A stretch of 64,000 nt of DNA from Cichorium intybus (GCA_023525715.1 JAKNSD010000063.1:868001-932000); one strand, 5' to 3'; counted from the stretch's first letter, positions 36,755 through 49,954 are shown. Notes: generated by a model not told the origin, from the letters alone. Numbers and translations: made by a program.

Positions 36755-39700
36755 ATGGAGTTGACTGCCATCATGCAACACGATCTTGACTCTGTCATGG
36801 GACGGCCACTCACATTCCATGACTGTTATCTGCTGAAGGGTTTTCAAAATGGAAGTTCAGATTCGAGAAATACGTGAAAATGAAAGTTGTTAAAGTTTGG
36901 AGAAGTTTCTTACATAAACCTGTCAAAATTACAGTCACTCGTGAAGACGGTACCGTGGTAGATAAACCTGTTGAAAACTACATAGATGAGGAATTTGATA
37001 AGGTGGATTAAGATGAAAAAGCCCTCGCCATTCTCGCCATGGCACTGTCTTCTGACATCGCTCAGGGCTTCAGAGAATACAAATTAGCCAAATCTCTATG
37101 GGAGGCATTGATTGAAGTATACGAGGGAAATGATGACAATGGACCTAAGCAAACTTTCTCTTTCTGAGGTTATGGCTATCATCAAATCTTGTGATATGGA
37201 TGATAAGCAAAGAGAAATTAATCATGTCAACTCCTACCAATCTGGCAACCTGGGCGCATCTACTAATAGTGCATTTTTTGCTCTTCCTGCACAACATGCT
37301 TCCTCTTCCTCGAGTCTACCGATGGCATCTCCAGCTCCCTCGACTCCAAGCCCTGTTACCAAATCAACTTCTCTAACTCTAGCTGTTGCCAAGAGAGCTG
37401 AAGAAAACATGGCTTTGATCGCTGGTTTTATGAACTGCTACAACACTTTCATAGCTGGTGAGCTACTTCAGCTAGTCCTCATTAGAGACCTTGATCAAAT
37501 TCACCCTGAAGACGTTGAGGAAATGGATATCTCTTGGCAAATTGCTATGGCGGTATTCAGAGCGAAAAAGTTTACTCAGAGAACAGGAAGAAACAACTGG
37601 GGTTCTAATGTGGACAAGAAGGTGGGATTCAATAAGAGTAAGCTTAGGTGTTACAACTGTCACGAGCCGGGGCATTTCGCTCGTGAGTGCACCAAGCCAA
37701 GGGTGGAAAATGCCAATACTGAAAGGAACATGGTGCCAGCTGGAACTAACCGTGAAGCTCCTCAAAATACTGAAAGGGCTATGGTGGCACAACAGTTTTC
37801 ATGGGAGGATCAGATGCATGCCCTGAACATGACTGAAGATGGAGGTGCTTGCTTAGCCCAGATTGAAGCTGACGAGGATGCTGATATTGCTGAAGAAAAG
37901 ATGATAGAGATGCAGTTTGCATTCATGGCCTCTACCACTCCTACCAACAATAAGGTTATGAAGTTTCTTTCTCTAAATCTTTTGATGATATAATTGTTAA
38001 ATATCGTGAGCACAATGGTAATCTTGTTAGAGAAGTTTTTGACCTGAAAAATGACGTTTATAATCTCAAAAAGAAATTGAAACCTCTTCAAGAAACACTA
38101 GATGCTAAAACTGCAGATTTTAAGAAATTACAAGATGATTACAGTGTAAAATGTTGTCACCATAAATTTTCCAATGAGAAAATTGCCAGTTTAACTGCCG
38201 AACTTGATGCACTGAAGGCCAAATATAATGATGTTTATTTTAATATTAAAAATTTTGATGCATCAAGTACGGTTGTTGAATTCATGATTGAACATCAGTT
38301 AAAATAGCAAAACAAACACGGTGAAGGTTTTGGGTACAAAAAGGTTCCATCACCTTTTAATGATAACTACACCCCCTCGATTGAAAACCAAAAAACCGAT
38401 GGCATCTCCAGCTCCCTCTACTCCAAGCCCTGTTACCAAATCAACTTCTCCAACTCTAGCTGTTGCCAAGGGAGCTGAAGAAAACATGGCTTTGATCGTT
38501 GGTTTTATGAACTGCTACAATGCTTTCGTAGCTGGTGAGCTACTTTAGCTAGTCCTGATTGGAGACCTTGATCAAATTCACCCTGAAGACGTTGAGGAAA
38601 TGGATATCTCTTGGCAAATTGCTATGGCGGTATTCAGAGCGAAAACGTTTACTCAGAGAACAGGAAGAAACAACTGGGGTACGAATGTGGACAAGAAGGT
38701 GGGATTCAGTAAGAGTAAGCTTAGGTGTTACAACCGTCACGAGCCGGGGCATTTCGCTCGTGAGTGCACCAAGCCAAAGGTGGAAAATGCCAATACTGAA
38801 AGGAACCTGGTGCCAGCTGGAACTAACCGTGAAGCTCCTCAAAATACTGAAAGGGCTATGGTGGCACAACAGTTTTCATGGGAGGATCAGATGCATGCCC
38901 TAAACATGACTGAAGATGGAGGTGCTCGCTTAGCCCAGATTAAAGCTGACGAGGATGCTGATATTGCTGAAGAAAAGATGATGGAGATGCAGTTTGCATT
39001 CATGGTCTCTACCACTCCTGCCAACAATGAGGTTATGAAGTTTCTTTCTCTAAATCTTGTGATGATATAATTGCTAAATATCGTGAGCATAATGGTAATC
39101 TTGTTAGAGAAGTTTTTGACCTGAAAAATGACGTTTATAATCTCAAAAAGAAACTGAAACCTCTTCAAGAAACACTAGATGCTAAAAGTGCAGATTTTAA
39201 GAAATTACAAGATGATTACAATGTAAAATGTTGTCACCATAAATTTTCCAATGAGAAAATTGTCAGATTAACTGCCGAACTTGATGCACTGAAGGCCAAA
39301 TATAATGATGTTGATTTTAATATTAAAAAATTCGATGCATCAAGTACGGTTGTTGAATTCATGATTGAAAATCAGTTAAAATAGCAAAACAAACACGGTG
39401 AAGGTTTTGGGTACAAAAAGGTTCCATCACCTTTTAATGATAAATATACCCCCTCGATTGAAAACCAAGAGACAAAGAAACCCATTGTATCCAGTTCCGT
39501 TCAGAATGATCAATCTGACACCGCTGAGAGTACTAAAGTGAACTCTACTGATGCTTCTACCTCATGTGCAGATACAGTGATTGAGGAGGATGAAATCAAG
39601 GAGGACAAGGCTGATTCTAATTTTAATGCAACTTGTTCGAAGAGTAATATTTCTGTTACGTCTGTTTTTAATGATTGTGTGAAACAAAAGGTTAAAAATG

Positions 39701-39760
39701 TTAAATTTCTCAAAACTGGTGGTGATGTCACTTTTCAAAAATTTAGACCAGATTTTCGTT
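36755..39760 (+). pseudogene. copia-B gag with tandem internal duplication
   Basis: ATG at 36755 starts MELTAIMQHDLDS. Stops and frameshifts follow until 37112, where a long frame includes DMDDKQREINHVNSYQSGNL, a knuckle CYNCHEPGHFAREC (CX2CX4HX4C) and an acidic stretch. The segment 37321-38397 is repeated as 38398-39474; the offset of 1077 bp is exactly 359 codons, so the duplication is in frame. The second copy's knuckle has lost a cysteine (CYNRHEPGHFAREC). Both copies frameshift near the FLSLNL segment. A further, different knuckle (CFNCGIAGHIARNC) occurs downstream at 39857-39898. SIRE/Maximus-like Gag; inactive. Confidence 0.8.
37321..39474 (+). repeat. Tandem duplication, 1077-bp unit, in copia-B gag
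   Basis: Unit 1 is 37321-38397 and unit 2 is 38398-39474, both starting GATGGCATCTCCAGCTCCCT. The copies differ at scattered positions, and shared later defects suggest they duplicated before or during decay. Confidence 0.85.
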
Positions 39761-39777
39761 AAAATTCTGTTGCATGC

Positions 39778-41429
39778 GTGTGTGCTTGTGGAAATAATGT
39801 AAATCATTCAGGACCCGGACAAACTTCCAATGCTCCTTTGAAAAGACAAACATGTTTCAATTGTGGAATTGCTGGTCATATTGCTAGAAACTGTCCACAA
39901 TTTTTATATGTCCCCCACCATGCGCATAATTGGCAAAACATGCCAAGAGGGAGATCTTATAAAAGAAAACCCTCGAGGTCACGTTCACGAAATGGAAATT
40001 GGAATGTTTCAAAGACTAATACTTAGACTGCCAAGGACAAAAGGACTAATTCGATTAGTAGTCCTGATTCAATATCTAATGTTAATGTTCCTATCTGGTA
40101 AAAAGACAAAAGATTTAAATCTAATTACATATGTGTTCCTAAAGGCAGCATTTCAAAGACTTCTGAAATTTCATCATTATTTGACAAGCAAGACATGAGC
40201 TTAGAACCTGTTTCCTATATCGATAGTAAGGGTCAACGCAGTTCCGAATGGACTGGGTTCCCAAATCTAATTAATCCTGCAACTTGTGCAGGAACAGCTA
40301 TGGAGGAATATCATCAGACCCTGATATATTGATAGTGGTTGTACCAGGCACATGACAGGAGACATATGCCAGTTGCACGACATTCAAACCATTAACGGTG
40401 GATATGTTTTCTTCGTGGGAGGAGAAAAGGGGAAGATCACTCAGAAGGGGACCGTGAGCAACGGTGTGTTGAAATTCGAGAATGTTAACTTTGTTCCAGA
40501 GCTAAAGCACAGTCTCCTGAGCATTTCACAAATTTGCGACAAAAGGTTTTTCAACCCATTTCACGAAGAAAGAATGTCTGATTCTGAAACCTGGCGTTGT
40601 CATTCCAGAGGAGTGGATTCTTGTTATATCTGAACGCAAAAGCAACTCATACATCATTGACATGAATCACAACACTCCTGAGAACGTTACTTGCTTGTTC
40701 TCCAAAGTCTTTGAACAGAATGCTATGTTATGGCATCATCGTCTTGGTCACGCCAATGCGAAGAATCTAAATGTCTCGCCAAAAACGATCTTGTTCGGGG
40801 GCTACCTATTAAAGACTTTATCACTTTTGAAAAGTGTGTTGCCTATGCTCAAGGCAAGCATCATCGGAAGCCACACAAGCCCAAATTGGTCAACACCATT
40901 GACTCGCTCCTTTAGCTGCTTCATATGGATCTCTTTGGCCCTGTTAACGTTCTGAGTATTAACAAAAGCTCTTATTGTTTGGTTATTATTGATGATTACT
41001 CATATTTTACTTGGGTTTTCTTTTTGAAGAAAAAGAATGAGACTGCAGAACTGGTCAAGAAATTCATCATCCTCTTTGAAAATCAAACGAATCAGAAGGT
41101 GAAGGGAATTCGATGCGACAATGGTACCGAGTTCAAGAATGCCGTGTTCGATCAATTCTACGCAGAAAAGGGAGTGCAACGTCAATATAGTGTTGCTCAT
41201 ACACCTCAACAAAATGGTGTTACTGAGCGCAGAAATCGAACGTTGATTGATGCCGCGCGTACCATGCTTTGTGATTCCAAACATCCGGTGTTCTTCTGGG
41301 CTGAAGCAATTAATACAGCTTGTTACGTTCAAAATCGGGTTATTATCAACAAGCGTCAAATGAAGACTCCTTATGAAGTCCTCTACGGCCACAAACCAAC
41401 TATTGCACATTTCCGCTCCTTCGGATGTC
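39778..41429 (+). pseudogene. copia-B knuckle, protease and integrase region
   Basis: In order: CFNCGIAGHIARNC; protease DSGCTRHMTG; the GAG-pre-integrase motif WHHRLGHANAKN; and an integrase core with MDLFGPV, RCDNGTEF and NGVTERRNRT holding the D-D-E residues. Stops and frameshifts occur near 40024, 40330, 40630 and 40915. The integrase frame 40925-41429 is open until the Athila-B insertion after FRSFGC. The reading continues at 61909. Confidence 0.8.
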
Positions 41430-42410
41430 TAACACGCCTAGGTCGTCGTGCAGTAAAAAATAAGAAAATAAATCTCACACACACTAGTACAGCGGTAGTA
41501 ATGGTCGATCCATGGGAGTTTGGTGGTCAAGACAAGACGATAGCTTACCAACTGTAGTGTCATGCTACAGCTAGAGGGACTAACTCCACTTTCCCAAAAA
41601 TACACAGAAAAGCCAATTTCCAAACAAATCCAAAACCAAAATCAAACATAAACTAAATGAAACTAAACCAAAGTCTAACCCTAAATTGCCTACTGAAATC
41701 AGAAACTATATTCAGAATCCAGAAACAAGAACACAATCCAAGAGCATTCAAAAACATTCAAAGACAAATAAAGGTAAAAAGTGCAATAAAACATGAACCG
41801 AATGATTACTTGCATTAAACTCGAAACCAGAATATCCAAAACATTCAAATACGAAAACAATCAACTTTAACCTACTGCTACTGGTTGTCACAATCTAGAA
41901 ACACTAAGCTAAGAGCTAAAACAACTAAACTAATAAAGAATTCAAAGTGAAAACATAAAAATACCACAAAAGGCTGCTGAAATCTCGAAACTTGAGTCAA
42001 AGTCACCGTAAGTCCACCTTAGGGTCTGATCTTCGCCTCCTGAATTCGACCTAATGGCCTCTATTTATACTTGTGAAAAATTAGAACCCGCGATGTGTAA
42101 GACCTCTAGCTGCGTCGCGCGTAGAGCCTTATCCTCGTTTTTTTGTCATTTGAATTCTCTTCACTGCCACAACTTTTGACGTGGCACGTCGCGCATGGCT
42201 TCACTCCCACGGCGCGCGTATTCATTCGATTGAATTTGGCTTTATCCTCAAAACTTCTTCAATTGTCCGCTTTTAGTCCCTGATTATAACATTTCTTTGC
42301 AAACAAACACTAGCATAAAAAGTGAGAAATACCAATGTATATATGATATATTTTCACCAAGAATAGGGCCTAACAACGACTAAAATACTTGATATTACTA
42401 GGCGTTGTCA
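41430..42410 (-). repeat. Athila-B 3' LTR (left end)
   Basis: 981 bp. In element sense it starts TGACAACGCCTAG and its end aligns with the end of the Athila-na LTR, though the final CA is mutated (plus strand starts TAACACGCC). TATA box GTATAAATAG at about 42070-42060, with GC-rich motifs upstream (GCGTCGCGCG near 42112, CACGTCGCGC near 42185, CGGCGCGCG near 42210). The adjoining polypurine-type tract ACAAGTGTGGGGTGTT is at 42426-42411. Confidence 0.8.
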
Positions 42411-42660
42411 AACACCCCACACTTGTGCTTTGCTTGTCCCCAAGCAAGAGAGTTTTTAACAGATTTTAACCAAGAATCAAACAATTTTTGAACGTGTTAA
42501 TTTCAAATCTTATTGTCTCCAGAGTTAGATTGAAATAGTTTCTGGATTTCACGACTTTCTAAAGAACTCTTGATTACAAATTTTCTGTATGCAAAGGACG
42601 TTAAAGAACTATCCATGACTTTTGACGTTGTCCATGTAACGAGCTTTTGGAAATGCCATC

Positions 42661-44570
42661 TGTAACACCCAGTTTCTCATACAAAGTACACCCAAATATT
42701 TTAAAACAATTACACATTTAATTGGGTATATTTGCACTCAAACCAAGGATCAAGCTGTTATCATTACAATAATTACACAAAAAGGTCCTTACAAAATATA
42801 TGACCAAGTGTTACAATTAAATCTACTTCGGCTAAGGACAGGCTCTAAACTTGTCCGTCTTTTCTTATCACATGCCTCCCGCTATCACAGCTATAGATAC
42901 CTGCAAAACAGCATAACACTCAAGTGTAAGCTTATAAAAGCTTAGTGAGTAAATATTAATCATACTCCACGAATCCTTCTCAATGAACATCCTCATCTTC
43001 CTCTCTTGCTATTCTCACTAGCAAGTAACCATCTTCTCTTATTATCTGAAACCTGCAACACATTAACTTACTTTGACAATTAATAATTAACATTCATCAA
43101 CTCATCAATACATACCACAATCGGTACTACTCATAAACTCGATCATATTCTCGTATTTACTCATGATCACAAACAAGTTACACTTAATCATAGTAATTTT
43201 TATGGTTATAACAATCCATACAAGGACACTTAACCACAGCCACTCTAACATCTACTCATCTTTATTACTCAGTATTCATATCAAATTCATTTTTGTTATT
43301 CACGGATAACGATATTTCTCTACTATTCAATCTTCATAATAACAGCACAATACATAGATGTTCTTGTAAAAACATATACACTTTGCATAAACAAGTATAA
43401 CTCAACTCAAATACTAATACGTATTCACCTGATATTGGTTTAGTAAGTGAAACTCCCAAAATGCGCATACCGGACTCCTGATCGCTAGACTTGGTTGTAT
43501 CACCATAGTCTAAAACAAATTCTCGTATTAATTAAACTTAACGGACTATCTCAGTCCCGAGTGTGATATACACACTATAACTCTTTATTCCATATACTCA
43601 AATTTGGTTATACTCAACCAATCAAAACATAGCATACTTCTTATCTGTATTAAACATATCAACAAGCATAATTCTTCTAACAATTAACTACTCACCTGAT
43701 GTCTGTTCAGTCCGTGGTCCACCCGTGTCTCGTATATCTTCTTCCCTCCTATGTGTATCTGCTTAAAACGACATCACACATCATACTTCAACATTCTCAA
43801 AACAATTTAACCACATCTAACTCATTAGATCAAGAATCAATAGCTAACAAGAATCACAACTATGAACATCATATACAATGACTTCAAAACTTCCAAGATT
43901 TGCGGGTTTTACCAAATCAACCGATAAAACTTCTCAATAATCATAATAGAGACTCAATACAACATATAATAACAACCTACTAGCAACACATGAGCTAATT
44001 TCAAGCATACCCTCGGATTTGAGCACCTAGGGTTTGAAACTCTAGAAATCAAAATCACATACCTTTGAAAATCAAGGATTCAAGAACGTGATTCGGGTTT
44101 TAATCCACTTCCCCAACCTTTTCCTAAGCAAAGCCCTCGATCAAAAGGACTAATTTTTACCCTCCTTGCTCTAAAAATCGCGTTTTGGTGTTTGTGGTTC
44201 GTAAAATGATGAAATGAGATCCAAATGGGTATTTATACCTGCACAGGAACCCGCCCCGGGTTGGTCAGAACCCGACCCGGGTTTTTGAACCCGCCCCGGT
44301 TTACGTCACGCATCCACCGCCTTTGATTTAAGTCCCACACGGTCCGGGTTTATCGACCCGACCCGGGTTCCCTTCGAACACGACCCGGGCTCACAAACTC
44401 GACCCGGGTTGGCTTGTTTCTCATTTACTTTGTTTCTTTTATCTATTTTAGCATCCTACTTCTCTTAAATTAGTTTCTAAACATCATAACTCATACTTTT
44501 AACTCATCTTATCTCATATAAGTATATATATTTAACATAACTTTATTATAAATTAAAGTTAGGTATTACA
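42661..44570 (-). repeat. LARD2 left LTR (3' LTR in element sense)
   Basis: Contains the shared TAAGCTTATAAAAGCTTAGT module (42928-42947), stem-loops such as CTTGCTA/TAGCAAG (43005-43025) and TTGGTT/AACCAA (43604-43621), a minus-strand TATA box (44240-44228) and an ACCCG(A/C)CCCGGG array upstream of it (44246-44412). Confidence 0.85.
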
Positions 44571-47500
44571 AGTTCTTACCCCCTTCAGAAGATTCCGTCC
44601 TCGGAATCTCTTAGATTAGGCATGACTCGTACAACCATCTCACCACCGCAATCATATATCACGTATGATAATGATATTATCCTCTCGTCAACTCATATAA
44701 CATGTACTTACTGTCGCATCTTATTTACTCATAATATAGCTATAGAACTCAAGCTCTCTCTCGATTCACATTACATTTAGAAACTTTCTCATTCAACTTC
44801 TCTTTCCATAAAATCTTTACGCCCGCCATTATTCTCATAATATGATCTCTATAAGCACATTGGTTGTTACCATTTCGCATGGACAACCACTCACTCTTTC
44901 AGAGCACTTCCTTGTTATAGCTTTGCTGATACAAAGGTATCTCACCTCACTCATCACTTACACACACCTATATCTATGGTCCACATCGAGCCATATTCTC
45001 AGCGTACCATCCACTCTTTCTATAACACTAATCTCAATAACTATTTGAGATTCAACTTCCATTTCTAATCTATTTGAAATGGTTTACTCTAATTTAATAA
45101 GGAAAACGGTCTCACCGATTCTTGACTCACATTCTCTCTCAATTTACTCTTCCAATAGCAACATGCCATTTATTGATTTCTCATGTTTGCACACTCTCGT
45201 CAATTAGATAGGAGAAACACTCATACAACACAAAGATGCCGACATTCAACTGTCTCAATTACGTTACATAACTCATTAACACTAGAATATAAATCCAGAA
45301 TAATAAAATATCATAAACTATCTCGAGTTTCACTCACGTCTCCTTTGGACTTAACATTTAACTCTCGACACTTTGGTCACACAAGACCCTTTTCAGTTAT
45401 TACATCACCTCAACTGTACAATGATTCTCTACCAATAATAGCTCCACTTCATCTCAGTTTAACAACATAACTCATGTTGTTTCTCTCGATATACTCAGTC
45501 ATTACATCCTCTCTTATGTGGACAGTCCACATCACATTTCACTAAATCATTAGCTCTATCAAACTCGATGATTTATTATCAAATAAATTCTTATCACAAC
45601 GGTATGTATTCTTCCTGACACATCATCAGTAAGGATTTTACTCTCGTCATTTCTTCGTCATTATTATTTCAATCTCTTATTCATTTGAGTGACACAAAAT
45701 AGGTTATATATATACAGGTCACCAAAATCTCTACACACGACTAAAAATACTAACATCTAACACAACAATATTTATGGTGAATCATATCTCATCACTTGAC
45801 TAGCTCTTTAATCTCAAGAAAATAACTCAACATTATTATAACAAAAATTTACTATCCATCGTCTCATACGAATAAGTAGTTTTGTTATCTCGACATTCAC
45901 AAATTTCTCTCATTGGCAGTAATCGATTTGATTGCTAAGGAACGAATCCTATCAATCACAATTACAATTACTTTCATCCTCTTTTTAACGCATATATTTT
46001 CATCATGCATTTATAGAATTCTGTCTTATTCAACATGAAAGAAATCTCACACACTCTCAACATGACTAAGTGACAAACGCACTTTCTCACAACAACATTT
46101 CTCAACAGTATTACTCACTATACTATCTCATAGTAACCCCGTACTGTTACTCGGCCTCTAATTCGTCTTCTTCTCAATCTGTAGGTTTCAAGCCACACAA
46201 GCTTACCGCTACGTTCATATCTACCCGCACGCAAGGATAGTACATGTCTCATTACTCTGCATCATCATAAAGTGCATGTCTATCTACACGCAAGCACAAT
46301 ACTATAGAACCACTCTGCCTTAACTCTTGGTACCCCCGTACCATCCTTTGGTTTCATCATTCAACACTATCTCACGGTACCTCGGACCGTCCTCTTATCA
46401 GATCATGGTACCTCGTACCATTCTCAATTTTCCATCCATCTCCTCTTTGACTCTAGCGAGTCTCCGCTATGGTCTCAAGCCATATAGACTCACCGTTACT
46501 CCTCCTTTTGTCTGAGTCACAACAATCTTTATTACTCTAATCACAAGGCACTCATTACGTGGTCTCTACCACGTTTATTCGTTATGCGGCCCCACAATAT
46601 ATGTGGTCTCAACCATTTTTTTTTTTTTATATATGATCCCACAAAATATGTGGTCTCAACCACATTTACTCAATATATGGTCCCACAATTATGTGGTCTC
46701 AACCATATTTACTCAGTAACTTACTCAATCTCTAAGCCAATAAGGCCTATATGAACCACTCTAGGTTCTCTCAATTTATAACCACAAGGTACTCTTTATG
46801 TGGTTACTCAAGTGTCCTCTGATAACGCTGTCACAAATATCTCATTTTGTGACAACTCCAAACCACACAGTTCAATTCTCAGTATGTCAACTCATAATCA
46901 GTTATCGTGTGCAATCAACTACACACTCACCGTTTTTCTCAACTCATACTCTTTTGGCTATCTCAGCCATTTATTTTGATCAATCACAAGTACTAGTCAT
47001 GTGGCCCCACAGAATATGTGGTCTCAGTCACATAAGTACTCGTGCACAGAAATCTCATTTCATCTGTGAAACAATAAGCAATATATATATTTTCATTAGC
47101 AAGATCTCTCTTCTCTTGACTCGGAATCTGCAACCATATTAGCTTTACAAACATTAACTAATTCTTAGCAATATCAACTCAATCATAATACCATATACAG
47201 TAATACTCATAGACTCGATTGCAATCTCACATATACTAATTTTAACAATCTATTAATCTCAATTACCTTACGTTGACATTTTTTTTTTCAAACGAAACTT
47301 TATAACATAATCATATCAACATTTACTCTAATTATACAACCAATATGCACTTTTGACTCGGCCACTTTTACATACTCATAACAGTTTACTCAATCAAATG
47401 TTACAACAATAATCACAACATAGCAAAATCGTATATGAACTCAATTACAACATTTCTCATTGTTATAATAATCAATGCAAGAACATGTTACCTCAGTCAC

Positions 47501-48040
47501 GCTAATATATATTCTTCTCTATTAATCATTATTTATATATATTCATTATACACTCTCCTCCATGGTTGCTAAGTATTCGTCAAACAACCACTTATAATCT
47601 TAATTATAAAATCACAAAGCACTCGTTATGTGATATGTAAATCTTACCTCAAATGAACACGACGTTCTCATCTCGATGTCGGTTACTCATAGCAACAAAA
47701 TCTTGTTTTCTCATTAGTTGAACCTTGTGTACTTCGGATCTCAACTCTCGAATGTACTCGGCTACACTCACATGTCTAAATTCTTAGCTCATGCTCAGCT
47801 TATACTCATACTCTTTCTCATCATTAGTTGGAATTTCACCTCAACCGGGATCTCATCTCATCATCAGTTGGAATCTCGTCATTCTGGAATCTCATCTCAC
47901 TTAGTATCTCATCTCGTATTCAGTTGACATCTCATTATCAATTGAAGTTCTCGTCTTCTTATTAGTTGATATCTCATATCAACCAAAATTCCATCTCATC
48001 ATCCTCTGTAGGTCCAACCGAATGTGACCATTTTTATCAA
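44571..48040 (-). other. LARD2 internal region, non-coding, stem-loop rich
   Basis: No protein motif on either strand; short incidental frames only. It carries many perfect 5-7 bp stem-loops with CTC in the loop, clustered at 46328-46969 (for example ATGGTAC-CTC-GTACCAT at 46405-46421). Confidence 0.7.
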
Positions 48041-49954
48041 CTCATACAAAGTACACCCAAATATTTTAAAACAATTACACATTTAATTGGGTATATTTGC
48101 ACTCAAACCAAGGATCAAGCTGTTATCATTACAATAATTACACAAAAAGGTCCTTACAAAATATATGACCAAGTGTTACAATTAAATCTACTTCGGCTAA
48201 GGACAGGCTCTAAACTTGTCCGTCTTTTCTTATCACATGCCTCCCGCTATCACAGCTATAGATACCTGCAAAACAGCATAACACTCAAGTGTAAGCTTAT
48301 AAAAGCTTAGTGAGTAAATATTAATCATACTCCACGAATCCTTCTCAATGAACATCCTCATCTTCCTCTCTTGCTATTCTCACTAGCAAGTAACCATCTT
48401 CTCTTATTATCTGAAACCTGCAACACATTAACTTACTTTGACAATTAATAATTAACATTCATCAACTCATCAATACATACCACAATCGGTACTACTCATA
48501 AACTCGATCATATTCTCGTATTTACTCATGATCACAAACAAGTTACACTTAATCATAGTAATTTTTATGGTTATAACAATCCATACAAGGACACTTAACC
48601 ACAGCCACTCTAACATCTACTCATCTTTATTACTCAGTATTCATATCAAATTCATTTTTGTTATTCACGGATAACGATATTTCTCTACTATTCAATCTTC
48701 ATAATAACAGCACAATACATAGATGTTCTTGTAAAAACATATACACTTTGCATAAACAAGTATAACTCAACTCAAATACTAATACGTATTCACCTGATAT
48801 TGGTTTAGTAAGTGAAACTCCCAAAATGCGCATACCGGACTCCTGATCGCTAGACTTGGTTGTATCACCATAGTCTAAAACAAATTCTCGTATTAATTAA
48901 ACTTAACGGACTATCTCAGTCCCGAGTGTGATATACACACTATAACTCTTTATTCCATATACTCAAATTTGGTTATACTCAACCAATCAAAACATAGCAT
49001 ACTTCTTATCTGTATTAAACATATCAACAAGCATAATTCTTCTAACAATTAACTACTCACCTGATGTCTGTTCAGTCCGTGGTCCACCCGTGTCTCGTAT
49101 ATCTTCTTCCCTCCTATGTGTATCTGCTTAAAACGACATCACACATCATACTTCAACATTCTCAAAACAATTTAACCACATCTAACTCATTAGATCAAGA
49201 ATCAATAGCTAACAAGAATCACAACTATGAACATCATATACAATGACTTCAAAACTTCCAAGATTTGCGGGTTTTACCAAATCAACCGATAAAACTTCTC
49301 AATAATCATAATAGAGACTCAATACAACATATAATAACAACCTACTAGCAACACATGAGCTAATTTCAAGCATACCCTCGGATTTGAGCACCTAGGGTTT
49401 GAAACTCTAGAAATCAAAATCACATACCTTTGAAAATCAAGGATTCAAGAACGTGATTCGGGTTTTAATCCACTTCCCCAACCTTTTCCTAAGCAAAGCC
49501 CTCGATCAAAAGGACTAATTTTTACCCTCCTTGCTCTAAAAATCGCGTTTTGGTGTTTGTGGTTCGTAAAATGACGAAATGAGATCCAAATGGGTATTTA
49601 TACCTGCACAGGAACCCGCCCCGGGATGCAGAACCCGCCCCGGGTTGGTCAGAACCCGACCCGGGTTTTTGAACCCGCCCCGGTTTACGTCACGCATCCA
49701 CCGCCTTTGATTTAAGTCCCACACGGTCCGGGTTTATCGACCCGACCCGGGTTCCCTTCGAACACGACCCGGGCTCACAAACTCGACCCGGGTTGGCTTG
49801 TTTCTCATTTACTTTGTTTCTTTTATCTATTTTAGCATCCTACTTCTCTTAAATTAGTTTCTAAACATCATAACTCATACTTTTAACTCATCTTATCTCA
49901 TATAAGTATATATATTTAACATAACTTTATTATAAATTAAAGTTAGGTATTACA
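48041..49954 (-). repeat. LARD2 right LTR (5' LTR in element sense)
   Basis: Aligns with 42676-44570 at an offset of 5365 with very few differences. It has one extra 19-bp unit (ATGCAGAACCCGCCCCGGG) in the promoter array near 49626 and lacks the terminal 15 bp at the inner side. TATA box near 49590-49602. Confidence 0.85.

Larger units (their letters stand above)
42661..49954 (-). mobile_element. LARD2: non-coding LTR retrotransposon, minus strand
   Basis: Perfect target duplication CCATC (42656-42660 and 49955-49959); removing the element rejoins Athila-B sequence homologous to 9062-9290. Starts TGTAACACCC and ends GGTATTACA. Left LTR 42661-44570 (1910 bp), right LTR 48041-49954. The internal region 44571-48040 has no gag or pol. 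The polypurine tract is at 44574-44590 (element sense CTTCTGAAGGGGGTAAG). About 15 bp of the right LTR's inner end and the primer site are missing. LTRs are almost identical apart from a 19-bp repeat-unit difference, so insertion was recent. Confidence 0.87.

Noticed and set aside
41430..41557. Extension of the copia-B integrase ORF to 41557
   Set aside because: The frame runs by chance into the Athila-B LTR; the true copia sequence stops at the ATGTC target duplication and resumes at 61909.
44842..47142. Short ORFs in the LARD2 interior
   Set aside because: Low-complexity Ser/Thr/Leu/Ile frames in CT-rich DNA, none longer than 114 codons, no recognised domain, and no sign of a protein family.
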